DNA of 45,944 nucleotides, from positions 1 to 45,944 of the forward strand of contig JANMAT010000064.1 of NCBI GenBank assembly GCA_031359995.1, given 5' to 3'. Made by a program: the position numbers and the translations under genes. The notes beneath the pieces were generated by a model. That model saw nothing but the letters and a program-made list of their open reading frames with translations, was not told where the DNA came from and ran no database searches. This document shows positions 1 to 8,400 of this stretch, one piece after another (position 1 is the first letter of the stretch; the number at the start of each line of letters is the position of its first letter). The stretch is from JANMAT01 sp031359995. Lineage in GTDB: Bacteria > Actinomycetota > Acidimicrobiia > Acidimicrobiales > Ilumatobacteraceae.

Positions 1-341
1 AGCGCGGCAGCCACCGGTGCGGCGGCGGCCCGGCGTCCGGCGAGGTGACCGGTCGTGAGCTCGCGCTTGATCTCGAGCCCCACGACGAGGAAGAACACGG
101 TCATCAGCCCGTCGTCGACCCAGTGGCGCAGGTCGTGGCTCACCGTGTGACCGGCCACCGTGACGGAGATGGCGCTCGACCACAGGCGCTCGTAGGCGCC
201 CGACCACGGCGAGTTGGCCCACACCAGGGCCACCACGGTGGCCAGCACGAGCACGGCCCCGCCGGCCACCTCCGTGTGCAGGAAGTCGCGCAGGGGCGAC
301 AGGAATCGTCGGGTCTCGGGGGGCGCGGCGGTGGTGCTCAT
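1..341 (-). CDS. nhaA: Na+/H+ antiporter NhaA (3' end outside window)
   Basis: Only the N-terminal ~113 residues lie in the window. The protein would exchange cytoplasmic Na+ for external H+ across the membrane. Reading the minus strand from ATG at 341 gives a start MSTTAAPPETRRFLSPL, a first membrane helix (VAGGAVLVLATVVALVWANSP), and then the family signature FFLVVGLEIKRELTTGHL. An AGGAG ribosome site at 348-352 precedes the ATG at good spacing. It is divergent from another antiporter gene 158 bases away. Identification is firm because the FFLVVGLEIKREL stretch is diagnostic of NhaA; nothing can be said about its C-terminus. Confidence 0.93.
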   Translation of the reverse strand, partial: MSTTAAPPETRRFLSPLRDFLHTEVAGGAVLVLATVVALVWANSPWSGAYERLWSSAISVTVAGHTVSHDLRHWVDDGLMTVFFLVVGLEIKRELTTGHLAGRRAAAAPVAAA

Positions 342-461
342 CGGGGACTCCTCGGTTGAAGAGCCGACCAGACTTCCCGGCACACCTGGCCCCGAAGGTA
401 CCCCGCCAGCGCGACCACCAACGGCCCGGATCCCCGTCAGATCCACGTCAGGCTGGTGGCA

Positions 462-489
462 TTTGGTCGTAATGCGACCCTCGTAACCT
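462..489 (+). promoter_or_regulatory. Promoter of the antiporter gene at 500, with overlapping inverted repeat
   Basis: TAACCT at 484-489 fits a TANNNT -10 box 10 bases before ATG 500, so the mRNA probably starts at or next to the start codon. A weak -35-like TTTGGT lies at 462-467. The inverted repeat GGTCG-TAATG-CGACC (465-479) sits between them, where a regulator could bind. Confidence 0.5.
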
Positions 490-499
490 GCGCCGCATC

Positions 500-3172
500 A
501 TGAGCACCACGCGGATCCTGCTCGACATCCTCATCGTGCTCGTGGCGGCGAAGCTGGCCGCCGAGGGGTCGGAGCGCCTGGGTGTGCCCGCGGTGGTCGG
601 CGAGATCATGGTCGGCGTCCTCATCGGCCCGTCGGTCATGCACCTGGTGGGTGCCGACGAGGTGCTCAAGGTCCTCGGCGAGCTCGGCGTCATCCTGCTG
701 CTGCTCGACGTGGGGCTCGAGATGGACCTCGGCGAGCTCGCCGCCGTGGGTCGAGCGGCGCTGTCGGTCGCCACGATCGGCGTGGTCGTCCCCCTCGTGG
801 TGGGAGCGGGCGCCGCGCTCAGCATGGGCATGCCGGGCAAGGAGGCGATCTTCATCGGCGCCGCCCTGACCGCGACGAGCGTGGGCATCACCGCCCGCGT
901 GTTCGGCGACCTGCGGGCACTGGCCACCGTGGAGGCGAGAACGGTGCTCGGCGCCGCCGTGGCCGACGACGTGATGGGTCTGGTGATCCTCACCGTCGTC
1001 ACCCGCCTCGTGTCGGAAGGGTCGGTGTCGTTCGGCAGCGTCACCACCATCGTGATGGTGGCGGTCGGCTTCCTCGCCGTCGCCACGGCCGTCGGCATCC
1101 GCCTGGCCCCGTGGGGCTTTCGCCACATCAACCGCCTGAGCCGCTCCGGCGGCACGCTGGTGGCCCTCAGCCTGGCCTTCACCCTGGCCGTGGCCGAGCT
1201 GGCCAGCAAGGCCCGCCTGGCCCCCATCGTGGGGGCGTTCGTGGCCGGTCTGGCCCTGTCGCGCAGCAACCTGGCCCCGCGCATCCGCCGCGAGCTCACC
1301 CCCATCGGTCATGTGCTCATCCCGATCTTCTTCGTGCACATCGGGCTCGAGGCCGACGTGACCCAGTTCGGCAAGCTGAAGGTGCTCGGCGTCGCCGCCG
1401 TGCTGCTCGTGGTGGCCCTGGCCGGCAAGCTCGTCGCCGCCTTCGGCATGCTCGGCTCGGCCGGTGACCGTCTCACCGTCGGTCTGGGCATGATCCCGCG
1501 CGGTGAGGTCGGGCTCATCTTCGCCACCCTCGGCCTGAGCCAGGGGATCATCGGCAACGACGTGTACGCGTCGCTGCTGCTGGTGGTGCTGGCCACCACG
1601 CTCATGACGCCGTCGCTGCTGAAGTGGCGCGTGCGGCAGCGGGCCCGCACCGCCGTGCTCACCGGCGAGGGACAGGTCGAGATGCCCGAGGGCGGCTGGC
1701 TGGTGGCTCGCACGGGTGTCCACGGTGACGAGGTCGCACTGGCCGCCGTGCCGCCGGCATCGGCGGCGTTGACCGTGGGCCTGGACGCCGCGACGCGCAT
1801 CGGCGCCGGGGCGCGCGCCGGCGAGTCGCTCATCGGCTGGCTGACCTCGCTGCCCGACGGCACGGCGACGTGGGACACCGACGCCGTCGACCGCTTCGAC
1901 GAAGTGCTGGCCCGCGACGAACCACCGGCGTGGCGGTTCCTGCTCGTGACCGGTCTGCTCGACCGGGCTCTGCCCGAGGTGGCCGCCGCCCTGCGCCACC
2001 GCCAGGACGACCCGTTCGAGAGCGACCCGACCCGCACCCTGTCGTGGCCGCGCCTCGGCCGCCTCTCGGGCCGGGCCGGCCCCCGCCAGCGCCTCGCCGC
2101 CCTCGTGCTCGACGCCGCCGACCTGACCCCCGACGTGGACGACGCGCCCGAGCTGGCCCGCCTGGTCGGCAAGCGCCTCGGCCTCGGGGCCGAGGAGGCC
2201 ACCGCGCTCGGCGTGCTGGTTCGCTCGGCCGAGATGCTGCCCGCCGCCGCCCGCCGCCTCGACGGCCTCGACGCCGAACCGGTGCTGCACCTGTCGGCCC
2301 ACCTCGGCACGCTCGACGTCGCCCGCGAAGCCTTCGCGCTGGCCACCACCGCTCCGCTGGAGGAGCGCGAGCAGGCCCGCCTCGGCCAGCTGCGCGAGCT
2401 GGTGGCGGCCACGTTGGCGCACCCCGAGCTCACCGGTCTGGGCCGAGCCGACCTCGTCGAGCAGCGGCGGGCCGAGGCCACCGCGCTCATCCCGTCGGCC
2501 GGCGCCCGGTTGGCGACGACCCCGAGCCCGTTCGTGGTGTCGCAGCGCGCCGACGACCTGGCCCGCCAAGCCGCGCTGGCCGACCCACCCCTGTCGCGCC
2601 GGTGCGTGCGGGCCGCGGTCACGCCCATCGACACGGGCCTGTGGCGGCTCGACGTCGCCGTGCCCGACGAGGTCGGCCTGCTGGCCAAGCAGCTGGCACT
2701 GCTCGTCGACCGGGGCTACGACGTGCTCGACGTGGCCACCGTCGTGTGGCCCGACGGCATGTCGCTCAGCACGTTCCGCCTGCGCGGGACCCAACGGCCT
2801 CCGGGCGATGTGCTGGCCGACGACATCGCCGCCTCCATCCCGGCTCCGGTGAGCCCGTTGGCCCTGCCCGACGCCGAGGTCACCTTCGACAACAACAGCT
2901 CACCCTGGCACACGATCTGCACGGTCCGCAGCGACGACGGCACCCGGGCGCTGCTGGCCGCAGCGAAGGCCATCGCCCTGTCCGACGTGAACGTCGTGGC
3001 CGCCCGCTCGACCGAGGTGGACGGTCACGCCCTCGAGGTCCTGGAGCTCACCGACCGTCGCGGCGCTCCCGTCGGCGAAGCGAGCCAGGACCGGATCCTG
3101 GACATCCTGGCCACGGGGCAGCTCAGCGCGATCCGGCGGCGATCCGGCGCCCGCAAGGCGGCGGTGCACTGA
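500..3172 (+). CDS. CPA2-type cation/proton antiporter fused to a GlnD-like HD-ACT-ACT module
   Basis: 890 residues. Residues 1-375 form a CPA2 (Kef/NapA-type) exchanger: many hydrophobic helices, ALTATSVGITARVFGDL near 121-137, a DD pair in GAAVADDVMG (156-157, the usual ion-binding position), and IPRGEVGLI at 332-340. Residues ~395-890 are cytoplasmic and do not look like the usual RCK (TrkA-N/C) module. They resemble the C-terminal half of the PII uridylyltransferase GlnD: GLLDRALPEV (485-494), a degenerate HD domain (LVLDAADLTPD at ~535-545 where GlnD has LLHDIGKG), a first ACT-like domain with VPDEVGLLAKQLALLV (~721-736), and a second introduced by EVTFDNNSSPWHTICTV (793-809), very like the DN..S...TV motif of GlnD. 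The HD metal ligands are missing, so that domain is probably non-catalytic. There is no nucleotidyltransferase domain. ATG 500 fits a leaderless promoter. Ion specificity and ligand are unknown. Confidence 0.85.
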   Translation: MSTTRILLDILIVLVAAKLAAEGSERLGVPAVVGEIMVGVLIGPSVMHLVGADEVLKVLGELGVILLLLDVGLEMDLGELAAVGRAALSVATIGVVVPLVVGAGAALSMGMPGKEAIFIGAALTATSVGITARVFGDLRALATVEARTVLGAAVADDVMGLVILTVVTRLVSEGSVSFGSVTTIVMVAVGFLAVATAVGIRLAPWGFRHINRLSRSGGTLVALSLAFTLAVAELASKARLAPIVGAFVAGLALSRSNLAPRIRRELTPIGHVLIPIFFVHIGLEADVTQFGKLKVLGVAAVLLVVALAGKLVAAFGMLGSAGDRLTVGLGMIPRGEVGLIFATLGLSQGIIGNDVYASLLLVVLATTLMTPSLLKWRVRQRARTAVLTGEGQVEMPEGGWLVARTGVHGDEVALAAVPPASAALTVGLDAATRIGAGARAGESLIGWLTSLPDGTATWDTDAVDRFDEVLARDEPPAWRFLLVTGLLDRALPEVAAALRHRQDDPFESDPTRTLSWPRLGRLSGRAGPRQRLAALVLDAADLTPDVDDAPELARLVGKRLGLGAEEATALGVLVRSAEMLPAAARRLDGLDAEPVLHLSAHLGTLDVAREAFALATTAPLEEREQARLGQLRELVAATLAHPELTGLGRADLVEQRRAEATALIPSAGARLATTPSPFVVSQRADDLARQAALADPPLSRRCVRAAVTPIDTGLWRLDVAVPDEVGLLAKQLALLVDRGYDVLDVATVVWPDGMSLSTFRLRGTQRPPGDVLADDIAASIPAPVSPLALPDAEVTFDNNSSPWHTICTVRSDDGTRALLAAAKAIALSDVNVVAARSTEVDGHALEVLELTDRRGAPVGEASQDRILDILATGQLSAIRRRSGARKAAVH

Positions 3173-3207
3173 CCCGGCAGAACCGGTGCGACAGCACCGG
3201 TGCGGGT

Positions 3208-3483
3208 TCAGCTGCCGTTGCTGGCCGTGGATGCCGACGCCGACGGGGTGGCGGCCGAGGCCGTGGCCGTGGCCGACTTGGTCGCGGTCTGGGTGGTGGT
3301 CTGGGCGGCGCTGCCGCTGTTGGCGGCGCCCGTGGCCATGCAGCCGGTCAGCAGCACGGTGCCGGCGATGCCGGCCACACCGACGATGCGGCGGGCGTTG
3401 CGGGCGGGGTGCGGGCGGCGCCTGCGGGCCGGGCTGGCGTCGGTGGCGGCGGGCTGGGCGTTGGTGGCGGTGCGATCGTTCAT
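3208..3483 (-). CDS. Small lipoprotein with Thr/Ala/Ser-rich tail
   Basis: 91 residues. It has a basic N-terminus (ARRRRPHPARNARR), a hydrophobic segment (IVGVAGIAGTVLL) and a lipobox LLTGC, followed by a low-complexity TTTQTATKSATATASAA-type tail and nothing more. ATG 3483 is chosen over an upstream ATG because AGGAG sits 6 bases before it. The layout matches the N-terminal part of exported FMN-binding proteins that are often found with ApbE and heme membrane proteins, and both occur at 4.6-5.4 kb. It could be a shortened relic of one, but that is speculative; as seen it is only a tail-anchored or lipidated peptide. Confidence 0.55.
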   Translation of the reverse strand: MNDRTATNAQPAATDASPARRRRPHPARNARRIVGVAGIAGTVLLTGCMATGAANSGSAAQTTTQTATKSATATASAATPSASASTASNGS

Positions 3484-3622
3484 GGCGGGCTCCTGGGCTC
3501 GAGGCTCCGTTGGCCTCACTGACACCATCATCGGATCGAACCCTCAGAGGATCCTCAGCGTCGCCTCCGTCGTTGCGCCGACTTCGACGGGCTTCGCGGC
3601 GACCGTCGGCGGTGCCGCCACC

Positions 3623-4234
3623 TCAGGGATGGGACCGACGAGCCGTACGTCGCCGCTGCACCACCAACCCGACCGCGACCGTGCCCAGCGCGGCCAGCGT
3701 CGCCACAACGGCGACTCCGACCGGTAGCGAAGGGGCGGCGATCGCGGTCGACACGACCGGTCGCGCCGACGCACCAGCGACCGGCGCGACGCCGGCCCCG
3801 AGCAGTTCGGGAGGCGCACCCGCCACCAGGGATCGGGTGCCCGAGCACAGACCGGTTCGGGGAACGGCCTCGCTCGCACCCGCACCCTGCGTCTGCCCGA
3901 ACACGAGAAAGCGATCGGGGCCGCTGAGGCTGATCCCGCATGAGGCGCCGTCGCGGACCGTCACGACGAGCTGCTGTGCCAGCGCTGCGCCCTGGTACAC
4001 ACGCTCGACGTCGAACACGAACCACCGTGGATCGGTCGATGAGATCACCGCGCCATCCGGAGGCTCGATCGTCTCGCGGAGCGTCCCGACGAAGACCACA
4101 CCAGCTTCGGCGAAGGCCGTCGCATCGTCGGTCGTCGCGCAGCTGCACGCATGAGCAGGATCCGCCCCACCGAGCACCACGACGAGCGAGGGCATCGCGG
4201 CGAGCAGAAAGCGGACGACCCAACGTCGATGCAC
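3623..4234 (-). CDS. Exported, membrane-anchored TIMP-like (ACSCA motif) protein
   Basis: 203 residues. A signal peptide (FLLAAMPSLVVVLGGADPAHA) ends directly before CSCA, so the mature protein begins with Cys as in bacterial relatives of tissue inhibitors of metalloproteinases. It continues with GVVFVGTLRE, a beta-rich VFDVERVYQG stretch, a Cys in ASCGISLSGPDRFLVFG, then a C-terminal membrane helix and RRRTARR stop-transfer. GTG 4234 is chosen because AGGCTA at 4242-4247 (TAGCCT on this strand) ends 7 bases before it. Such proteins are common in actinobacteria; their function is unknown and protease inhibition should not be assumed. Confidence 0.7.
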   Translation of the reverse strand: MHRRWVVRFLLAAMPSLVVVLGGADPAHACSCATTDDATAFAEAGVVFVGTLRETIEPPDGAVISSTDPRWFVFDVERVYQGAALAQQLVVTVRDGASCGISLSGPDRFLVFGQTQGAGASEAVPRTGLCSGTRSLVAGAPPELLGAGVAPVAGASARPVVSTAIAAPSLPVGVAVVATLAALGTVAVGLVVQRRRTARRSHP

Positions 4235-4241
4235 GGACAAA

Positions 4242-4247
4242 AGGCTA
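4242..4247 (-). promoter_or_regulatory. -10 box (TAGCCT), leaderless start at 4234
   Basis: TAGCCT on the minus strand, 7 bases before GTG 4234. Confidence 0.5.
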
Positions 4248-4310
4248 GTGCGTCCAGGTGGCCCAACGGCCTGCCGGACAATGGCCCTACCCGCGCCGCA
4301 CGCCTCGCGC

Positions 4311-4316
4311 CAGGAT
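4311..4316 (+). promoter_or_regulatory. Candidate -10 variant (CAGGAT) for the VapB-like gene
   Basis: CAGGAT lies exactly 6 bases before GTG 4323. The same CANNNT plus 6 arrangement occurs at three other genes in the window. Confidence 0.35.
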
Positions 4317-4322
4317 AGGTGC

Positions 4323-4535
4323 GTGGGTCGGACCCGCATGACCATCGAGATCGACGATTCCTACGTGCAGGTCATCATGGATCGCTTCGGCCTCCACACG
4401 AAGACCGCGGCCGTCGGTCTCGCCCTGCGCCTTCTCGCCGGCCAACCCATGACCAGCGGCGAGGCCCTCGCCATGCGCGGCACGCACGCCATCGACGAGA
4501 CCCCCAACGACAGCACCACGGCCCACCGAGCTTGA
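4323..4535 (+). CDS. VapB-family antitoxin-like protein without a visible toxin
   Basis: 70 residues, with the pattern of VapB/DUF2191 antitoxins: a short N-terminal DNA-binding strand (MTIEIDDSYVQVIMDRFG), then LHTKTAAVGLALRLL, matching the family's TKTEAV..AL. The C-terminal GEALAMRGTHAIDE may correspond to the toxin-wrapping tail. The GTG at 4323 is chosen for its spacing to a -10-like site; ATG 4338 in the same frame is the alternative and gives the more typical N-terminus. No PIN-domain VapC gene is adjacent on either strand. It may be an orphan antitoxin or a simple ribbon-helix-helix repressor. Confidence 0.6.
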   Translation: MGRTRMTIEIDDSYVQVIMDRFGLHTKTAAVGLALRLLAGQPMTSGEALAMRGTHAIDETPNDSTTAHRA

Positions 4536-4628
4536 TCCCGGTCGGCACCTCCCCGTCGGTCGAGTTCGACAGGGAGGATGGACGCGGCGTCCTCGGGCTC
4601 GACCGCGCCCGCGGGTGCCTGTCCCGGG

Positions 4629-5177
4629 TCAGCGGGCCGGGACCCGGCTGCGGGGCGCACGCGCCGCGGCGCCCGACGCCGGCGAGGTCAGCAGGTCGTG
4701 CTTGTCGGCCTTGCGAACCCGCAGCCCGGTGAGCACGACCACCGACGCGACCACGAGGATGCACGCCCACCGCAACAGGAACGTGTTGCGGTCGGTGTCG
4801 GCCGCCAGCGTGTGGGCGGTGGTGAGCGCGAACAGCGGGAAGCTCAGGTAGTGCGTGAGCCGCCACGCCCGCTTCGACAGCTTCTTGCGCAGCAGCGACG
4901 TGATCTCGACCGCGGCAAGCAGGTAGAGCCCTACCACGCCCCAGGCCACCGCAACTGGGTGCCAGCGGCCGGTGAACGGCACGAGCACGTGCACACCGGT
5001 GAACACCAGCGCGATGCCACCGAGGAAGCGGTGCAGGTCCAGGATCCAGTTCGGTCGCGGTTTGCCGCGCAGCACCTTCGTCGACAGCGCGAGGCCCCAC
5101 AGCACGCTGCCGGCGAGCAGCAGCCAGGCGACGATGCCGCTGGATCGGGCGATGTACCACGTCATGTTGGCGATCAC
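4629..5177 (-). CDS. Heme-binding membrane protein, ferric reductase-like transmembrane family
   Basis: 182 residues with about five hydrophobic helices. Conserved His positions lie in the order expected for bis-heme ferric reductase-like domains: LDLHRFLGG, TGVHVLVPF, WRLTHYLSFPLF and TTAHTLAADTD. Two helices thus carry His pairs that could ligate b-type heme. GTG 5177 is supported by AGGAG 6 bases upstream and by a GTGA overlap with the stop of the preceding gene, so translation is probably coupled. It would move electrons across the membrane with a flavin-bearing partner, but the neighbouring ApbE gene is only a stub. The real electron partner is not visible here. Confidence 0.75.
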   Translation of the reverse strand: MIANMTWYIARSSGIVAWLLLAGSVLWGLALSTKVLRGKPRPNWILDLHRFLGGIALVFTGVHVLVPFTGRWHPVAVAWGVVGLYLLAAVEITSLLRKKLSKRAWRLTHYLSFPLFALTTAHTLAADTDRNTFLLRWACILVVASVVVLTGLRVRKADKHDLLTSPASGAAARAPRSRVPAR

Positions 5178-5386
5178 GGGTTGCTCCTGGGGTCGTTCGA
5201 GTAGTCCAGCTGGGACGGTGGCACCACGCCACCGGTGTAGGCCGTGAGGCCAGGGGTGGTGCGCACGACGCCGTGGCGGTCGACGGTGAGCGCCTCCACG
5301 TCGGACGGCAGGATGTCGAAGGCGCGCTCGGCGCCGCGCAGCAGCGCGGCCTTGGCCAGCACCTCGGCCTGCCACGTCTCGGGCAA
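5174..5386 (-). pseudogene. C-terminal stub of an ApbE-like FAD:protein FMN transferase
   Basis: About 70 residues, readable from TTG 5386. The sequence TWQAEVLAKAALLRG, then EALTVDRHGVVRTTPG, matches the last ~70 residues of ApbE (typically ~300), where the Mg-binding and FAD sites lie mostly upstream. No upstream ApbE sequence can be read in frame: the preceding DNA is the promoter and 5' end of the opposing regulator gene at 5450. The stub still overlaps the heme membrane gene by GTGA and may serve to couple its translation. It is probably non-functional as an enzyme, though a short functional protein cannot be excluded. Confidence 0.5.
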
Positions 5387-5421
5387 CGGATGCCGTATGG
5401 GAGACGTCGGACGTTCGACGC

Positions 5422-5427
5422 TACGTT
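5422..5427 (+). promoter_or_regulatory. -10 box (TACGTT) for the SARP-type regulator
   Basis: TACGTT lies 22 bases before ATG 5450, leaving room for a short leader that contains the G-rich ribosome site GAGGGGG at 5436-5442. It overlaps a minus-strand TAGCGT (5418-5423), so this is probably a compact divergent promoter. Confidence 0.4.
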
Positions 5428-5449
5428 GGGACCGCGAGGGGGCAGGGGC

Positions 5450-8400
5450 ATGTCTGAAGGGTGCAGCATCGCGCTGCTCGGACCGTTGGAGGTGACCACG
5501 CCCACGGCGCGCGTCTCCATCGCCGGACCCAAGAAACGTGCGCTGCTGGCCCGGCTCGCCGTCGAGGTGGGCGCCTACGTGGATCAGGACCGGCTGGCCG
5601 ACGAGGTCGGCGTGGCCCGCCAGACCGTGCGCGAGTACGTGAAGGATCTGCGGCGCGACCTCGGCGAGGACGTCCTACCGCCGGCCCGACCGGGGCTCGG
5701 CTACCGCCTCGCCCTTACGGGTGACGCGGTCGACACGCGGCGGTTCGAACAGCTCGTGCGCCTCGCCGCGGCCAGCGTCCCCGCGCAGGCGGCGATCCAC
5801 CTGGACGAGGCGATGGCGTTGTGGCGCGGTCAGCCGTTGGGAGAGTTCGTCGAGCTTCCCTGGGCCGCGGCCGAGGCCCGCCGGCTCGACCTCATGTTCA
5901 TCGATGCGCAGAGCACCTCGTTCGAGGTGCGCCTGGGCTTCGGCGAGGACCACACGCTGTGCGCCGATCTCCAGCGCGTCGTGGAGGCCCACCCCTACGA
6001 GGAGCGGTTCGTCGGTCAGCTCATGCGCGCCCACTTCCGCGCCGGCCGCACACGCGAAGCCCTCAACACGTTCCAGCGGGCCCGGGCCCTGCTCGACCGC
6101 GACCTCGGGAACCCACCGGGGCCCATGCTCATCGAGCTCGAGCGGCGCATGCTCGCCAACGACCCGGTGCTCGGCTCGCCGCCCGCACCCGTGGTCGTGG
6201 CGTCGGCGTCGACCGAGGCGGCCCGCCGCGCGCGCGCCGCGCGGGCCGCGCCGAAGGGGCCACTGCCGCTCGCCGGACGCGACGCCGAACTGGCCCGCCT
6301 CGTCGACGCCCTCGCGTCCGACGGCCCCCGATGCGTGATCCTCACGGGCGACGCCGGCATGGGCAAGACACGGCTCGTGCAGGAAGCGCTCGCCGTGCTC
6401 GACGACGAGCGCGTGCTCGCCGGGCGATGCGACGCCGAGCAGGACCGCCCGTTCCAGTACCTGCTCGACGCCATCGCACCGCGACTTCCGCTGGCCAGCG
6501 CGGCCAACCTGCGCACGACACGCTCGTCGGGCCCGCCCGGCGACCTGGAGCGCGACGCGCTCGTCGACGAGTTGCGCCACGTGCTCAGCGACGATGCGCC
6601 CCTGCTGGTGGTCGACGACGCCCAGTGGCTCGACCCCGATTCGGCCTACGTGCTGCGCCGGCTGTTCCGCACCACCGCGATCCGGCTGCTGCTTTCGGCA
6701 CGCGAGGGAGCCGACGGCCAGCACGAACCCCTCGTGGCGTTGCTGGGCGAGGTCGGTCACAACACCAGCGTCACCACCCTGCCGCTCGACGCACTCGACG
6801 GCCCGGCCGTGGTCGACCTGTGCCGCGCCGCCATGGCCGGGGTGCCCGACGACGAGCTCCACCCGCTCGCGCAGCAGATCGTGGCCCGCAGCGGCGGCAA
6901 CGCGCTCTACGTGCAGGAGCTCGTGCTCGACCTGCAGCGGCGCAACGCCACCACCCTGCCGGCCGAGACCGTCCCCACCTCGCTGCGGGCCGTGGTGGCC
7001 CGCCAGGCCAGCCCACTCGGCCCCGGCGCGCTCGACATCCTGCGCACCGCCGCGGTCATGGCCGCCCGCGTCGAGATCACCGACCTGGCCGCCGTCACCG
7101 CCCTCGATGTCGCCGCGGTGACCGACCTGTGCGACCGGGCCGTGCAGCACGGGCTGCTGGCCGACGTGGACGACCAGCCGGGCGCCTACGAGTTCCACCA
7201 CCAGTTGGCCCGCGAGGCGTTGGCCGCCGGCGTGCTCCAGGGCGATCGCCTGCGCATCCACGTCGCCGCCGCCGACGTGCTGCGCGCCCGCCTGTCGCCG
7301 GGCGACCTGGGCCACGCCGACGTGGCCCGGCACCTCCTCGCCGCCGGTCGCCAGGGCGACAAGGCCGCCGCGGCCCACCACCTGCAGCTCGCGGCCCGGG
7401 TCGCGGCGCGCTACGGCGCGTGGCAGACGGCATCGGCCCACCACCGCGACTCCGCCGACCTGTTCGAGGTGCTCGGCGATCCGGTCGCCGCCGCTGACGA
7501 ACGGCTCGACGCCGCCGCCATGGAGAACCGCGCCGGCGACATCAACGCGGCCAAGGACCTGTGCGAACAGGCGGCCAAGACCGCCATCGCCCGGCGGGCG
7601 CCCACCCTGCTCGCCCGCGCCGCGGTGAGCTTCGGCGGGTCCACACCGACGGGCGCCGACATCGACGACCCCCGCTCGGCGTGGATCATCGACGAGGCGC
7701 TCCGCCTCGACCTGCCCCCGCGCTGGGAGGCGCTGGTCGCCGGCCGGGCCGTGCACATCCTGTACTGGCGCCTCGGGCTCGACGAGCGCCGTCAGATGCT
7801 GGAGCGGGCGGTGCGCGCCGCCGCCATCGCCGCCGACCCGGCCACCACGCTCGACGTGCAGGTGCACCGGTTCTGGGCCCTCGCGGGCCCCGACACGGCC
7901 GCCGAGCGGACCACGTTCGTGGAGACCCTCAGCGAGCTGGCCAGCCAGGTCGACGAACCCGACCTGCAGCTGGAAGCGCTCAAGTGCCGCCTGCACCTGC
8001 ACGTCGAGTCGGGGCGCTTCCCGGCGGCGTCGCACGCGTCGCGGGCACTGCACGACATCGCCCGCCGGTGGCGGTTGGTGGAACCCGAACGGCTCGCTGC
8101 TGCGTGGGACGCCACCGTGGCGACCATCGAAGGCCGGTGGGGTCAGGCCGAAGCCGCCGCCAGCCGCTCCCAGGAGCTGTTCCGGCGCCGCGGCCACCGC
8201 TTCCAGGCTGCGGTCGCGTACCGCATGCAGACGTGGATGATGCGGTGGTTCACCGGCGACCTGAACGAGCACCTGACGTGGACCACCGCGCTGGCCGACG
8301 GTGACCCGACGCGCCCGGTGTGGCGGGCGTTGGCGGCGTGGAGCGCCGCCGAGCTTGGTCGGGCCGACGTGGCCCGCGGCCATCTGGCCGCCATCGACCT

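Noticed and set aside
437..2794. A 785-codon open frame antisense to the antiporter gene
   Set aside because: His/Gly/Arg-rich composition typical of antisense frames in high-GC DNA; no domain, and the opposite strand encodes a clear protein.
5741..5760. tRNA-like GGTTCGAA motif
   Set aside because: It is inside the regulator's coding sequence and no cloverleaf can be drawn around it; no tRNA was found in the window.
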